Shown piece by piece: positions 7,901 to 12,682 of a stretch of DNA of 12,682 nt. Each line of letters starts with the position of its first letter. Within the stretch, counting starts at the first letter, position 1. The DNA is from DAOTTW01 sp034437615 (GTDB lineage: Bacteria; Chloroflexota; Anaerolineae; Aggregatilineales; Phototrophicaceae). A model generated the notes under the pieces. The model worked only from the letters and a program-made list of their open reading frames with translations. It had not been told where the DNA came from and searched no databases. A program made the position numbers and the translations under genes. The stretch covers positions 1 to 12,682 of the forward strand of contig DAOTTW010000079.1 in assembly GCA_034437615.1 (NCBI GenBank), given 5' to 3'.

Positions 7901-10900
7901 CGGCGGCATCTACAACGAAATCGGCGTCGTGAACGTCACCAATAGCAGCGTCATCGGTGGCGAACAGGGCAGCACAGGCAACACCTCCGGCAATCTCGGC
8001 GGCGGCATCGACAGTTCAGGCGGCAGCGTGAACGTGAATAACAGCACGATCAGCGGCAACAGCGCCGTCAACGATGGCGGCGGCATTACTATGCGCGGCG
8101 TCGCCAACCTGACCATCGAAAATGACAGCGTGATCGGCGGTGAGCAAGGCACCACAGGCAATACAGCCGACAGGGGCGCAGGCTTGGCGCTGTTCGATAC
8201 CACAGCCGTAATCGACTTCAGCATCATCAGCGGCAACGCAGCCGTAACAGACGCGGGCGGTATCCTGATCGAAGGCAACAGCCCCGTTGATGTGCGCAAT
8301 GGCAGCATTATCGGCGGCACACCGGGCACCACAGGCAATATCGTGACGGATGCAGCGTCCTTCGGCGGCACAGCCATCAGCGTTATTCAGCTATCCGGCA
8401 ATACCACGCTGACGTTGCAGGATAGCGACATCGTCGGCAACGGCGTCAGCAGCGATACGAACAAGGTCGCGCTACGCTTCGATAACACCAGTGGCACGCT
8501 GGACATCACAAACACGCTGATAGATAACAACAGCGGCGGCGGCATCAACGTACAAGAGGCCAGCGGCACCGTCGGCATCACCAGCACGAAGGTCATCAGA
8601 AATAGCGGCACGGGCGTCGTCCTGCGGCAGAACGCAGCCATCGCCAACTCGCTCATCGCCGATAACAGCAACAGCAGCGGCAACGGCGGCGGCCTCTCGC
8701 TGGAAAACTTCCAGACGTATGACATCGACAACAGCACCATCGCAGGCAACTTTGCCAGCGGCGCGGGCGGCGGCATCGTGACCGATGGCGGCACCAACCT
8801 GAACCTGCGCAATAGCATCGTGCGCCAGAACAGCGCAGGCGGCGCAGATGCGGACATCTCCGCAGGCGGCGGCCTGGGCAGCATCAGCAACAGCAACTAT
8901 AACGATGTCAGCGCGAACCTGCTCGCACGCCTGGGCAGCAACGGCAACATCAACCAGCCCGCCAATTTCACCGCCCCGGCCAGCCTCGACTATCGCCTGG
9001 GCAGCAGCAGCCCCTCAATTGACGCGGGCAACGACATCTTCACAAACAACATCGGCTTGACAGTCGATCTGGATGGCAACCCGCGCTTCTTCGATGACAC
9101 AAACGTGGCAGATGGCCCCGACGGTATCGTGGATATGGGGGCCTATGAGCGCCAAATCCCAAGCGGCACGCTGACCGTCACCACACTAGCCGAGGGTCAG
9201 GCCGATGATGGCTTCTGCTCGCTCAACGAGGCCATCACGAACGCCAACACCGACAGTCAGGTATTCACGACAGCAGGCGAATGTGGTGCGGGCAGCGGCA
9301 CGGATACCATCGCCTTCGCGCTGGATGGCACGATCAGCTTCAGCACCGCCGACAACGGCAACAACGCCCTGCCCGTCATCAGCAGCGACCTGACCATCGA
9401 CGCGATAGGCCGTAACATCATTCTGGACCAAACCGCCGCGCTGCGCTTCTTCCAACTCAGCACCGGGTCCGGCAATATCACAGTCAACCTGCTGAACCTG
9501 ACGATGCAGAACGGCGCACCCGCTTCAGGCTTCGGCGGCGCGGTTTTCGTCAGCGATGGCGCGACCTTCAACAGCAGCAACAACAAATACGACAACAACA
9601 GCGCACCTGCTGGCGGCGGGGCCATCGGCTTTGACCAATTCGGCGTGGCGCTGTCCAGCCTCAACGACAGCTTCATGGGCAACACGACGAGCGCAAGCGG
9701 CGGCGCAATCTACAGCGGCTTCGGTGCTGCTGTGACCGTGAACGGCGGCCTGTTCGACATGAACCAGGCCAACGGGGACGGCGGCGCGATTGGCTTTAGC
9801 GCCGGCACGCTGGAAGTCCTCTCCTCCACCTTCAGCTTCAATCAGTCAGTCGCTGCGGCGGGTGGTGCTATCAATGCGGATGCATCCAGCACCCTGTTGG
9901 TTACGTCCTCCACCTTCGATAACAATCAGGCTCCGGCGCTACACGGTGGCGCGATCAACGCGGATAGCAGCGGCCAGATCACCCAGAGCAGCTTCGTGGA
10001 CAACAGCGCCAACGGCGGCGGGGCCATCTGGAGCGAAGGCACGGGCAACCTGGACCTCGTGCTGAATACGTTCAACGGCAACAGCGACAGCAGCAGCGCC
10101 AACGCCATCTTCCGGGCGTCGGCGGCTGGCTCCGTGCGGCTGCGCGGCAACATCGTCAGCAGCGCAGGCCCCAACTGCGGCGGCACCGTCAGCGAAATCG
10201 TCTCGGAGCGCCATAACGTGCTGACCGACGCCACCTGTGGCCTGGGCGCAACCGGTGACATCGAGACGGCCACAGCCGCCCAAATCGACCTGGGTCCGTT
10301 GGCGGATAACGGCGGCCTGACACAGACACAGCTTATCGGCCCCTACAGCATCGCGCTCGACCACGTACCAAGCGCTGAATGCAGGCCGATTCCGACGGGT
10401 CCGCCCGCGTTTACCAGCGACCAGCGCGGCGAAGCGCGCCCTCTCGACGGCGACTACGACGGCTTCAGCGACTGTGATGCTGGCTCCGTCGAAGTGCTCT
10501 ACCCCGATGTAGACCTTCAGACCTCTGTCTCGTCATTCAGCGCTACCGCTAACGAAGCAGAAGAGGTCGATTTTGAAATCTTCATCGAAAACTTCGGGGG
10601 CAACCCGGCCACTGATGTACAGGTCCAGGTGACAATTGACACGGGCCTGACCTACGATAGCGACACCGAGGATGTCGGGACGTTCGACCCCGGCACGGGC
10701 ATCTGGGACATCGGCACCATCGGCGTCAGCGGCAGCGCAACCCTGACGCTGAACCTGGAAACGGACACAGGCACAACAGGCAGCACGCTCACCGTCAGCG
10801 CCGAGGTGCTCAGCATGGGTGACGTGCGTGATGTGGATTCTACGCCCAACACAGGCAATGATGGCGAGGACGACTACGATCAGGATAACGTCTCGGTGCT

Positions 10901-12682
10901 GAACTGCGCCGGGTCGCCCTACAACGTGGCGGATGGCGACACAGCAGCGTTAATCCAGGCCATTATATGCGCGAACGACGACGACGGTGGCACGATCAAC
11001 CTGGCGACCAACGGCAGCTACACCTACGCTGCCAGCTTCGCTGACTACAGCGGCCTGACCGCCCTGCCGAGCATCAACAGCAGCATCGTTATCAACGGCA
11101 ACGGCAGCGCGCTGATCGTGGATAACGTCGCAGTCGCTGCGCGTCTCTTCTATGTGGATGGTATCAACTTCTCCGGCACGTTAGAATTGAACGACATCAC
11201 GCTGCGCGACGGTCGCATCACAACTGGCACATCAGATGGCGGCCTGCTCCTGTCTGAGGGCGGCGACGTGACCATCACTAACGGCAACTTAGACAACGGC
11301 TTCGCAGCCAGCGAGGGCGGTGCACTCTACGTTAGCTTTGGGGCCAGCCTGAGCGTGGTTAACAGCACATTCGATGGCAACACAGCGACCGAGGATGGTG
11401 GCGCGGTCAGTGCCGGGGACTTCGGCAGCGTCTCCGTCGAGGACAGCGGCTTCAGCAACAACACGTCTACGACAGGCTCCGGCGGCGGCTTATCCATCAA
11501 CGATGGCTTGGCCACACTCACCAACACCGATTTCATCGGCAACAACGCCGAGGGGCGCGGCGGCGGCCTGTCGTGGAACTTGTCCGATGCGGGCAGCCTC
11601 AGCATCACGGGCGGTAGCTTCGTGAACAACAGCACCGACAGCGGCCCCGGCGCTGGGGCTTACATCCGCCAGCCCTTCTCCGAGACCATCGACGGCGTGA
11701 TCTTCCAGGGCAACAGCAGCGCCGGGGATGGCGGCGGCCTGGCCGTGCAGGATGGCGGCGACCTGACCATCCAGAACGCACGCTTCGGCGGCAACAGCGC
11801 GGCAGGCTCCGGCGGCGGCCTGTACGTCAACGACCACTCTGGCCTGACACTGCTGGATAGCAGCATCAACAACAATCAGGCTGCTGATGGCGGCGGTACC
11901 GCCCTGCAAGACCTGAGCAGCTTCGGAGCAAGCGCGACCATCCAGCGCAGCAGCATCACCAACAACACAGCCAGCAACCGGGGTGGCGGTATAAATAGCG
12001 ACGGCCACAGCATCAACATGGAAAACGTGACCATCAGCGGCAACATGGCATCCGATGGTGGCGGCTTCTACTCGCTCGGCAATAGTGGCGACGTAAACAT
12101 CGGGGAATTTGTCACAGTCGCCAACAACAGCGGTGGCGGTGTCGTCACGGAACACGCCGGGGGGCTGTTGACCTTCACAAACAGCCTGCTGGTCGGCAAT
12201 ACGCCGCAGGATTGCCGCGACATCCTCGACCCCTCGAACTTCCCCGGCAGCATCGACAGCGACGGCACCTGCCCGAACGCCAGCCAGTTCAGCCTGCCAC
12301 AGATCAACATCGACGCGCTAGCCAACAACGGCGCAAGCACCCTGACCCATGCCCTGCTGCCCGGCAGCGCTGCAATCGACTTCGTGGGCGCTGGCAACTG
12401 CAATGACCTGTCCGGCGGCCCGCTGACCGAAGATCAACGCCTCAGTGTGCGCCCGACAGATGGCGACGGCGACAGCACAGCGACCTGTGATGCCGGGGCC
12501 TACGAAGCGCCGACAGGCACCAGCACAGGCGTTGACATCAGCCTAGCGCAGATCGCCAGCAACAACGCGCCCTTCCCCGGCGATACGCTCACCTACGCGA
12601 TCACGGCGACCAACAACGGCAGCACGAACGCCACCGGCATCGTGATTGAGGATAAGCTGCCCATCGGCGTCACGTTTAACGG
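1881..12682 (+). CDS. Giant modular beta-helix surface protein (SH3, DUF11, choice-of-anchor Q modules), 3' truncated by window
   Basis: One uninterrupted frame of 3600 complete codons runs from ATG 1881 to the window edge with no stop; I followed every codon. Domain order: hydrophobic N-terminus (7-24); Cys-containing N-domain (about 47-150); SH3-like domain (163-224); second Cys-containing beta domain (225-400); Pro/Asp stalk (401-482); DUF11 (483-603); beta-helix modules 1-5 (604-974, 975-1459, 1460-1833, 1834-2429, 2430-2875); DUF11 (2876-3008); beta-helix module 6 (3009-3550); DUF11 start (3551 onward). The solenoid uses GGAI/GGGI plus FxxN repeats known from chlamydial Pmp and pectate-lyase-like folds. 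Composition is rich in Gly, Asn, Ser, Thr and Asp, and extremely poor in Lys (I count seven). The role is inferred: an exported filament or adhesin for cell contact or substrate attachment. No enzyme active site is recognised. The missing C-terminus should hold the anchor. The intact frame argues against a decaying gene. Confidence 0.93.
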   Translation, partial: MREQHRIVIFAIVTLIFVGAVALVSSQPPSPSGPPGPGGPIDPRTQCPLLVDEALSQVGDFCTGLGRNTACYGYVDVEADFNVPAEPERFDDIGDISDLIEIDRLRTSPLDLILNEWGIGVLNVQANVPNSLPGQAVKFLLFGDAQFEDGADPARSIPEGPILEVMTTANVTLRGAPRADANVVANFPAGTIMQADALGPDGDFVRVGLPAENDTGGWVPLSQVMSTGDLTTLATIERNQFNRMQAFYFSTGIGTPTCQEAPDTLFVQGPERVTVDIQPNGANVRISSAIVLRIVPPGDIMQLIVLSDTAILYPDEAREFVVRAGETSFICLSLPQDLGTVRDGLDDDRTAGISEEGIACEWSRPRALTPAELAPLSFLYDPDIQDAYNYPLIPFPGFDPDEIEVVTPEPETADTGVIFVLPPSDTASPTATVQTPDPGDPGDPEDPDDPDDPDDPDDPGDPDPPPPDPTLPPDPTLPPDPTVDIAVTKIADVDGAFVGDTITFTVTATNNGPSTATNLTIIDPLPPLYTFSSSTASQGSYDNITGFWTVGTLNPAASATLTLVVSTNGLPEGLTYSNLASLSSVDQVDSNSTNNDGEVELIACVAVPDPIPPSDTTAFVSAVASAQSLDCYPTPPPINLSTSTYDFTVDSSFTEGSNALPDILRTLIINGNNAILDRSATQDFRFFYVSPTGNLTLNDMTLQNGAASDTSEPLGQFGGAVLVDGGALSTNNVTFNSNTAVDGAAVYMASTFNADQTTFTNNSASINGGALYISAGDANITRSAFVNNSAGSGGAIENRNGTLTVTNATFNANSATASENDEGGAIRNQGTLNVNFATFEDNTGSSGAAVYNEGGSVGIKNSILADSCSNPFGGTYSALGSTYTNDSSCSSIDADFIQVTDAQLALRAFDAADNVFIPQDTSVVLDAVTDCTTVTGVAVTEDQRGDARPTDSDNNGTPLCEPGAVEVPPVAVGTCSAFTSPYSVADGDITDLEFAIECANLVAGTDTLILGPTNYEYFVGYTGNPANALPVVTSDIILQGDTSGSSISVNTDTGDAIRIIRIAPSASLTTTDVTFSSGRASDGDGGGNIRVAGALTMTRGGLSSGNANTNGGNLYIAPGATVSLNDLEINSGSVSGFGGPGFGGNVYNESTAGVTFNNVRLIFGFAVVGGGIYNTGDITVTDSAFSDNRSVNAGGGEGGAVYNLGNFDVATTTFTDNTATLSGGAISHNGSGLTIADAAFVSNASSQQGAALNLVGGSASIQRSLFDSNFATGAGGAIHMTINGVEITNSTITNNNSTTGAGAISGTNAGGDLNFVTVYDNTGATGSFDGDSDTFFSTFGSILAAPNASEPICGAGFSGIGSSSGYNIVTDTSCGIGSDTTSQEDVTLAALALLPLADNGGFSQTIALGTGSIARDFVPDAVCNITVDQRSEPRPINGDATAGVDCDAGAFEAPPSAFVCPVSPFNVTIPDDAADQLDLHIRCANDTPSTTDTINLTNGVDGYFPTYDAVNDLAGQNGFTPVTSPIIINGNGATIAYDTDAFERYRAFALDTGGDLTLNDLILDEFENADPGGAIHVAAGNLALNGVTVSNSDSDGTGGGVFANSGTTLTITDSTFINNTGSSGGGLTSFNSLTVERSLFTGNRGTNDYGAIHVSGDSSITNSTFSANSAFRFGGAIGYPATSGSNTLNFVTFVDNTTDNGTAQTLFGNVAVDLASNIFSGASLHCDFVGLIQGNSLGYNISDDTVNSCDLDEPTDQTGVATATIDLQPLADNGGLTQTHALGTTSNARDFVPAADCAISEDQRALPRPVEGDGIGAADCDTGAVEAQTSSDPCAAIGFDTTINQTYTVAAGDTADLIAAIECANLNASTNDTIQLPAGSSYTYAVAYGDVGNGPNALPLLDSPMTIQGDGGQATIDRNTIASTPEFRLLEVASGVTAVLENLRISGGDISTAAFGIGGNILNGGNLTVRNSIVSGGNIRSGGGIGNNGTLTLDATSVQQNNATETGGGIYNEIGVVNVTNSSVIGGEQGSTGNTSGNLGGGIDSSGGSVNVNNSTISGNSAVNDGGGITMRGVANLTIENDSVIGGEQGTTGNTADRGAGLALFDTTAVIDFSIISGNAAVTDAGGILIEGNSPVDVRNGSIIGGTPGTTGNIVTDAASFGGTAISVIQLSGNTTLTLQDSDIVGNGVSSDTNKVALRFDNTSGTLDITNTLIDNNSGGGINVQEASGTVGITSTKVIRNSGTGVVLRQNAAIANSLIADNSNSSGNGGGLSLENFQTYDIDNSTIAGNFASGAGGGIVTDGGTNLNLRNSIVRQNSAGGADADISAGGGLGSISNSNYNDVSANLLARLGSNGNINQPANFTAPASLDYRLGSSSPSIDAGNDIFTNNIGLTVDLDGNPRFFDDTNVADGPDGIVDMGAYERQIPSGTLTVTTLAEGQADDGFCSLNEAITNANTDSQVFTTAGECGAGSGTDTIAFALDGTISFSTADNGNNALPVISSDLTIDAIGRNIILDQTAALRFFQLSTGSGNITVNLLNLTMQNGAPASGFGGAVFVSDGATFNSSNNKYDNNSAPAGGGAIGFDQFGVALSSLNDSFMGNTTSASGGAIYSGFGAAVTVNGGLFDMNQANGDGGAIGFSAGTLEVLSSTFSFNQSVAAAGGAINADASSTLLVTSSTFDNNQAPALHGGAINADSSGQITQSSFVDNSANGGGAIWSEGTGNLDLVLNTFNGNSDSSSANAIFRASAAGSVRLRGNIVSSAGPNCGGTVSEIVSERHNVLTDATCGLGATGDIETATAAQIDLGPLADNGGLTQTQLIGPYSIALDHVPSAECRPIPTGPPAFTSDQRGEARPLDGDYDGFSDCDAGSVEVLYPDVDLQTSVSSFSATANEAEEVDFEIFIENFGGNPATDVQVQVTIDTGLTYDSDTEDVGTFDPGTGIWDIGTIGVSGSATLTLNLETDTGTTGSTLTVSAEVLSMGDVRDVDSTPNTGNDGEDDYDQDNVSVLNCAGSPYNVADGDTAALIQAIICANDDDGGTINLATNGSYTYAASFADYSGLTALPSINSSIVINGNGSALIVDNVAVAARLFYVDGINFSGTLELNDITLRDGRITTGTSDGGLLLSEGGDVTITNGNLDNGFAASEGGALYVSFGASLSVVNSTFDGNTATEDGGAVSAGDFGSVSVEDSGFSNNTSTTGSGGGLSINDGLATLTNTDFIGNNAEGRGGGLSWNLSDAGSLSITGGSFVNNSTDSGPGAGAYIRQPFSETIDGVIFQGNSSAGDGGGLAVQDGGDLTIQNARFGGNSAAGSGGGLYVNDHSGLTLLDSSINNNQAADGGGTALQDLSSFGASATIQRSSITNNTASNRGGGINSDGHSINMENVTISGNMASDGGGFYSLGNSGDVNIGEFVTVANNSGGGVVTEHAGGLLTFTNSLLVGNTPQDCRDILDPSNFPGSIDSDGTCPNASQFSLPQINIDALANNGASTLTHALLPGSAAIDFVGAGNCNDLSGGPLTEDQRLSVRPTDGDGDSTATCDAGAYEAPTGTSTGVDISLAQIASNNAPFPGDTLTYAITATNNGSTNATGIVIEDKLPIGVTFN
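2019..2330 (+). other. Uncharacterised Cys-containing extracytoplasmic N-domain of the giant protein
   Basis: Residues 47-150 run from CPLLVDEAL through C62 and C71 (TACYGYVDVEADF) to the strand-rich WGIGVLNVQANVPNSL and VKFLLFGDAQF. I associate this block, placed before an SH3 domain, with secreted Chloroflexota proteins, but cannot name a family for it. Three cysteines (47, 62, 71) within 25 residues suggest at least one disulfide outside the cell. Confidence 0.5.
2367..2552 (+). other. Bacterial SH3-like domain of the giant protein
   Basis: Residues 163-224 follow the bacterial SH3 (SH3b) pattern: a strand leading to ANVTLRGAPRADANVVANF (the NVRSGPS-like motif), then PAGTIMQADALGPDGDFVRV, and the closing GWVPLSQV with the conserved GWV. 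Such domains commonly bind cell-wall peptides or serve as protein-interaction modules on secreted proteins. Here it may hold the N-terminal part of the protein against the cell wall. Confidence 0.75.
2553..3080 (+). other. Second Cys-containing beta domain of the giant protein, unnamed
   Basis: Residues 225-400 include FNRMQAFYFSTGIGTPTCQE, a strand-rich core (RVTVDIQPNGANVRISSAIVL), and cysteines 258, 331 and 360. The pattern MQAFYF-x-TG-x-G followed by a Cys-rich beta sandwich looks like a repeating partner of the SH3 and N-domain in Chloroflexota secreted proteins. I cannot assign a named family or a function. Confidence 0.4.
3081..3326 (+). other. Pro/Asp-rich stalk of the giant protein
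   Basis: Residues 401-482 form a disordered, acidic linker between the N-terminal globular head and the first DUF11. They pass from TPEPETADT through PSDTASPTATVQTPDPGDPGD into runs of PDD and two DPTLPP units. Stalks of this composition usually extend a surface protein through the wall. The DNA beneath the PDD run is a tandem 9-bp repeat. Confidence 0.8.
3189..3326 (+). repeat. Short tandem repeats in the stalk-coding DNA
   Basis: The stretch contains several consecutive copies of the 9-bp unit CCAGACGAC (3219-3254 and degenerate flanking units), encoding Pro-Asp-Asp. It is followed by two exact copies of an 18-bp unit GACCCTACGCTGCCGCCC (3282-3299 and 3300-3317) and a partial third. All units are multiples of three, so gain or loss of a copy would change stalk length and leave the frame intact. 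Confidence 0.85.
3327..3683 (+). other. DUF11 (CARDB-like) domain 1 of the giant protein
   Basis: Residues 483-601 match the DUF11 / conserved surface repeat pattern: VDIAVTKIAD, GDTITFTVTATNNGPSTATN, IIDPLPP, a tryptophan strand (GFWTVGTLNPAASATL), and NSTNNDGEVEL at the end. This immunoglobulin-like beta sandwich recurs in secreted bacterial proteins as a rigid spacer. It joins the stalk to the first beta-helix module. Confidence 0.9.
3690..4802 (+). other. Beta-helix module 1 (divergent choice-of-anchor Q module)
   Basis: Residues 604-974 open with a cysteine (CVAVPDP) but lack a clear CSLREA-like motif. The solenoid holds five FxxN units (FNSN, FTNN, FVNN, FNAN, FEDN) interleaved with GGAV/GGAL/GGAI. 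The closing block EDQRGDARPTDSD...CEPGAVEV (4701-4781) is recognisable, but the LADNGG-x-TQT motif that normally precedes it is absent, replaced by AFDAADNVFIPQDTS. This is the most decayed or most specialised of the five F-type modules. Confidence 0.8.
4803..6257 (+). other. Beta-helix module 2 (choice-of-anchor Q module)
   Basis: Residues 975-1459 start with CSAFTSPYSVADGDITDLEF and AIECAN, the CSLREA-like opening with cysteines 975 and 998. The helix has GGAVYN/GGAI and FSDN, FTDN, FVSN, FDSN units. The end is a full anchor Q pattern: PICGAG...GYNIVTDTSC, LPLADNGGFSQT, then DQRSEPRP...DCDAGAFE (6162-6236). An N-terminal half without FxxN (FSSGRASDGDGGGNIRVAG onward) suggests a longer, looser solenoid. 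Confidence 0.88.
6258..7379 (+). other. Beta-helix module 3 (choice-of-anchor Q module)
   Basis: Residues 1460-1833 open with CPVSPFNVTIPD and IRCAN (cysteines 1460 and 1483). The middle carries GGAI/GGGV with FINN, FTGN and FSAN units. The end has HCDFVGLIQGNSLGYNISDD, QPLADNGGLTQTHALG and EDQRALPRP...CDTGAVE (7284-7358). The DNA around LADNGGLTQT shares an exact 20-base stretch with module 5 (7197-7216 and 10308-10327), consistent with duplication of whole modules. Confidence 0.88.
7380..9167 (+). other. Beta-helix module 4 (atypical, longest module)
   Basis: Residues 1834-2429 open with CAAIGFDTTINQTYTVAAGD and AIECAN (cysteines 1834 and 1863). Unlike the others it nearly lacks FxxN; strands instead read SIVSGG, SVIGGE, STISGN. 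It has three ~60-residue repeats carrying the VIGGEQGTTGN motif. It closes with DLDGNPRFFDDTNVADGPDGIVDMGAYE-type residues (9066-9149), the other common choice-of-anchor Q ending, with no DQRG. It probably has a different origin from its neighbours. Confidence 0.85.
7947..8339 (+). repeat. Three ~60-residue internal repeats with IGG-x2-G-(S/T)-TGN motif
   Basis: SVIGGEQGSTGN (7947-7982), SVIGGEQGTTGN (8127-8162) and SIIGGTPGTTGN (8304-8339) are spaced 180 and 177 bases apart. A second motif keeps the same period: STISGNSAVNDGGGI (from 8043) and SIISGNAAVTDAGGI (from 8220). Each unit therefore codes for more than one solenoid turn and arose by tandem duplication, with later divergence at codon level. 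Confidence 0.85.
9168..10505 (+). other. Beta-helix module 5 with canonical CSLREA-type start
   Basis: Residues 2430-2875 begin with LTVTTLAEGQADDGFCSLNEAITNAN. The CSLNEAI (9216-9236) is the classic CSLREA N-terminal motif, which the other modules show only in altered form. FMGN, FDMN, FSFN, FDNN, FVDN and FNGN units alternate with GGAI. It closes with LADNGGLTQTQ and DQRGEARPLDGDYDGFSDCDAGSVE (10419-10493), where DGDYDGFSD fits a DxDxDGxxD calcium-binding loop. Confidence 0.88.
10506..10904 (+). other. DUF11 (CARDB-like) domain 2 of the giant protein
   Basis: Residues 2876-3008 carry DVDLQTSVSSFSATANEAEEV, a strand pair FEIFIENFGGNPATDV, GTFDPGTGIWDIGTI, and the acidic end DSTPNTGNDGEDDYDQDN. 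This last motif (10836-10889) is the usual DUF11 terminus (D-STP-N-G-D-EDD). It divides the solenoid into a block of five modules and a sixth module. Confidence 0.9.
10905..12530 (+). other. Beta-helix module 6 (choice-of-anchor Q module)
   Basis: Residues 3009-3550 open with CAGSPYNVADGDTAALIQ and AIICAN (cysteines 3009 and 3030), very like module 2. The helix is long and regular, with FDGN, FSNN, FIGN, FVNN, FQGN and FGGN units and many GGGL turns. It ends with ALANNGASTLTHALLPGSAA and EDQRLSVRPTDGDGD...CDAGAYE (12432-12506), the most canonical anchor Q ending here. Confidence 0.88.
12531..12682 (+). other. DUF11 domain 3, cut by the window edge
   Basis: From residue 3551 the sequence reads VDISLAQIASNNAPFPGDTL, TYAITATNNGSTNATG, IEDKLPIGVTFN. 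This is the first half of a DUF11 domain with its G-D-x-(I/L)-T-(F/Y), TNNG and LP-x-G-V motifs. The frame is still open at the last base, so the protein continues. Confidence 0.9.

Noticed and set aside
11490..12155. A 221-residue minus-strand ORF, and many other antisense ORFs across 1853-12403
   Set aside because: They lie wholly within the continuous giant plus-strand frame. Their Val/Ala/Leu/Pro-rich products are what the repetitive GC-rich codons give when read in reverse, and none shows a family motif or a ribosome binding site.
3690..12530. Possible autotransporter or polysaccharide lyase
   Set aside because: The solenoid repeats resemble Pmp and pectate-lyase-like folds, but I saw no catalytic Asp/Lys/Arg arrangement of lyases, and the C-terminus where an autotransporter barrel would lie is outside the window.

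Overview
The window looks like a chromosomal segment of an environmental Chloroflexota bacterium, probably of the Anaerolineae. Three things suggest this: GC-rich coding DNA, dispersed intergenic palindromes of the GGACGCCA-n4-TGGCGTCC type, and an N-terminal SH3-containing secreted domain of a style I associate with that phylum. The assignment rests on memory of such sequences and not on a search.

Layout. Positions 1-347 are non-coding and carry two kinds of dispersed palindromic repeat: a CCCCTCTCCC/GGGAGAGGGG hairpin, and two 44-bp copies of a GGACGCC palindrome. Positions 348-1616 (minus strand) hold one complete gene for a LarA-family (DUF2088) nickel-pincer racemase-like enzyme with the diagnostic catalytic residues in place. 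Positions 1617-1880 are a divergent intergenic region with a plausible extended -10 promoter for the rightward gene. From 1881 to the end of the window (12682) there is one uninterrupted plus-strand reading frame of at least 3600 codons. I read every codon and found no stop. It is missing from simple ORF lists because it has no stop in the window, and nearly all ORFs called inside it on other frames are shadows.

The giant protein is a modular, secreted or surface-anchored beta-solenoid. In order it has: an N-terminal hydrophobic segment (residues 7-24); a Cys-containing N-domain; a bacterial SH3-like domain; a second Cys-containing beta domain; a Pro/Asp-rich stalk with 9-bp DNA repeats; a DUF11 (CARDB-like) domain; five consecutive parallel beta-helix modules; a second DUF11; a sixth beta-helix module; and the start of a third DUF11 cut by the window edge. 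Most beta-helix modules open with a CSLREA-like motif of the form D-x3-L-x2-AI-x-CAN, run through GGAI/FxxN-type repeats like those of chlamydial Pmp proteins, and close with a 'choice-of-anchor Q' type block (DQRG..RP....CDxGAxE). Module 4 differs in having an internal ~60-residue tandem repeat and a different closing block.

The two genes show no evident functional link. The divergent arrangement only means they share an upstream region. The likely role of the giant protein is adhesion, cell-cell contact or surface coating. Its C-terminus, and so its mode of anchoring, lies outside the window. No defence system, mobile element, RNA gene or CRISPR array was seen.
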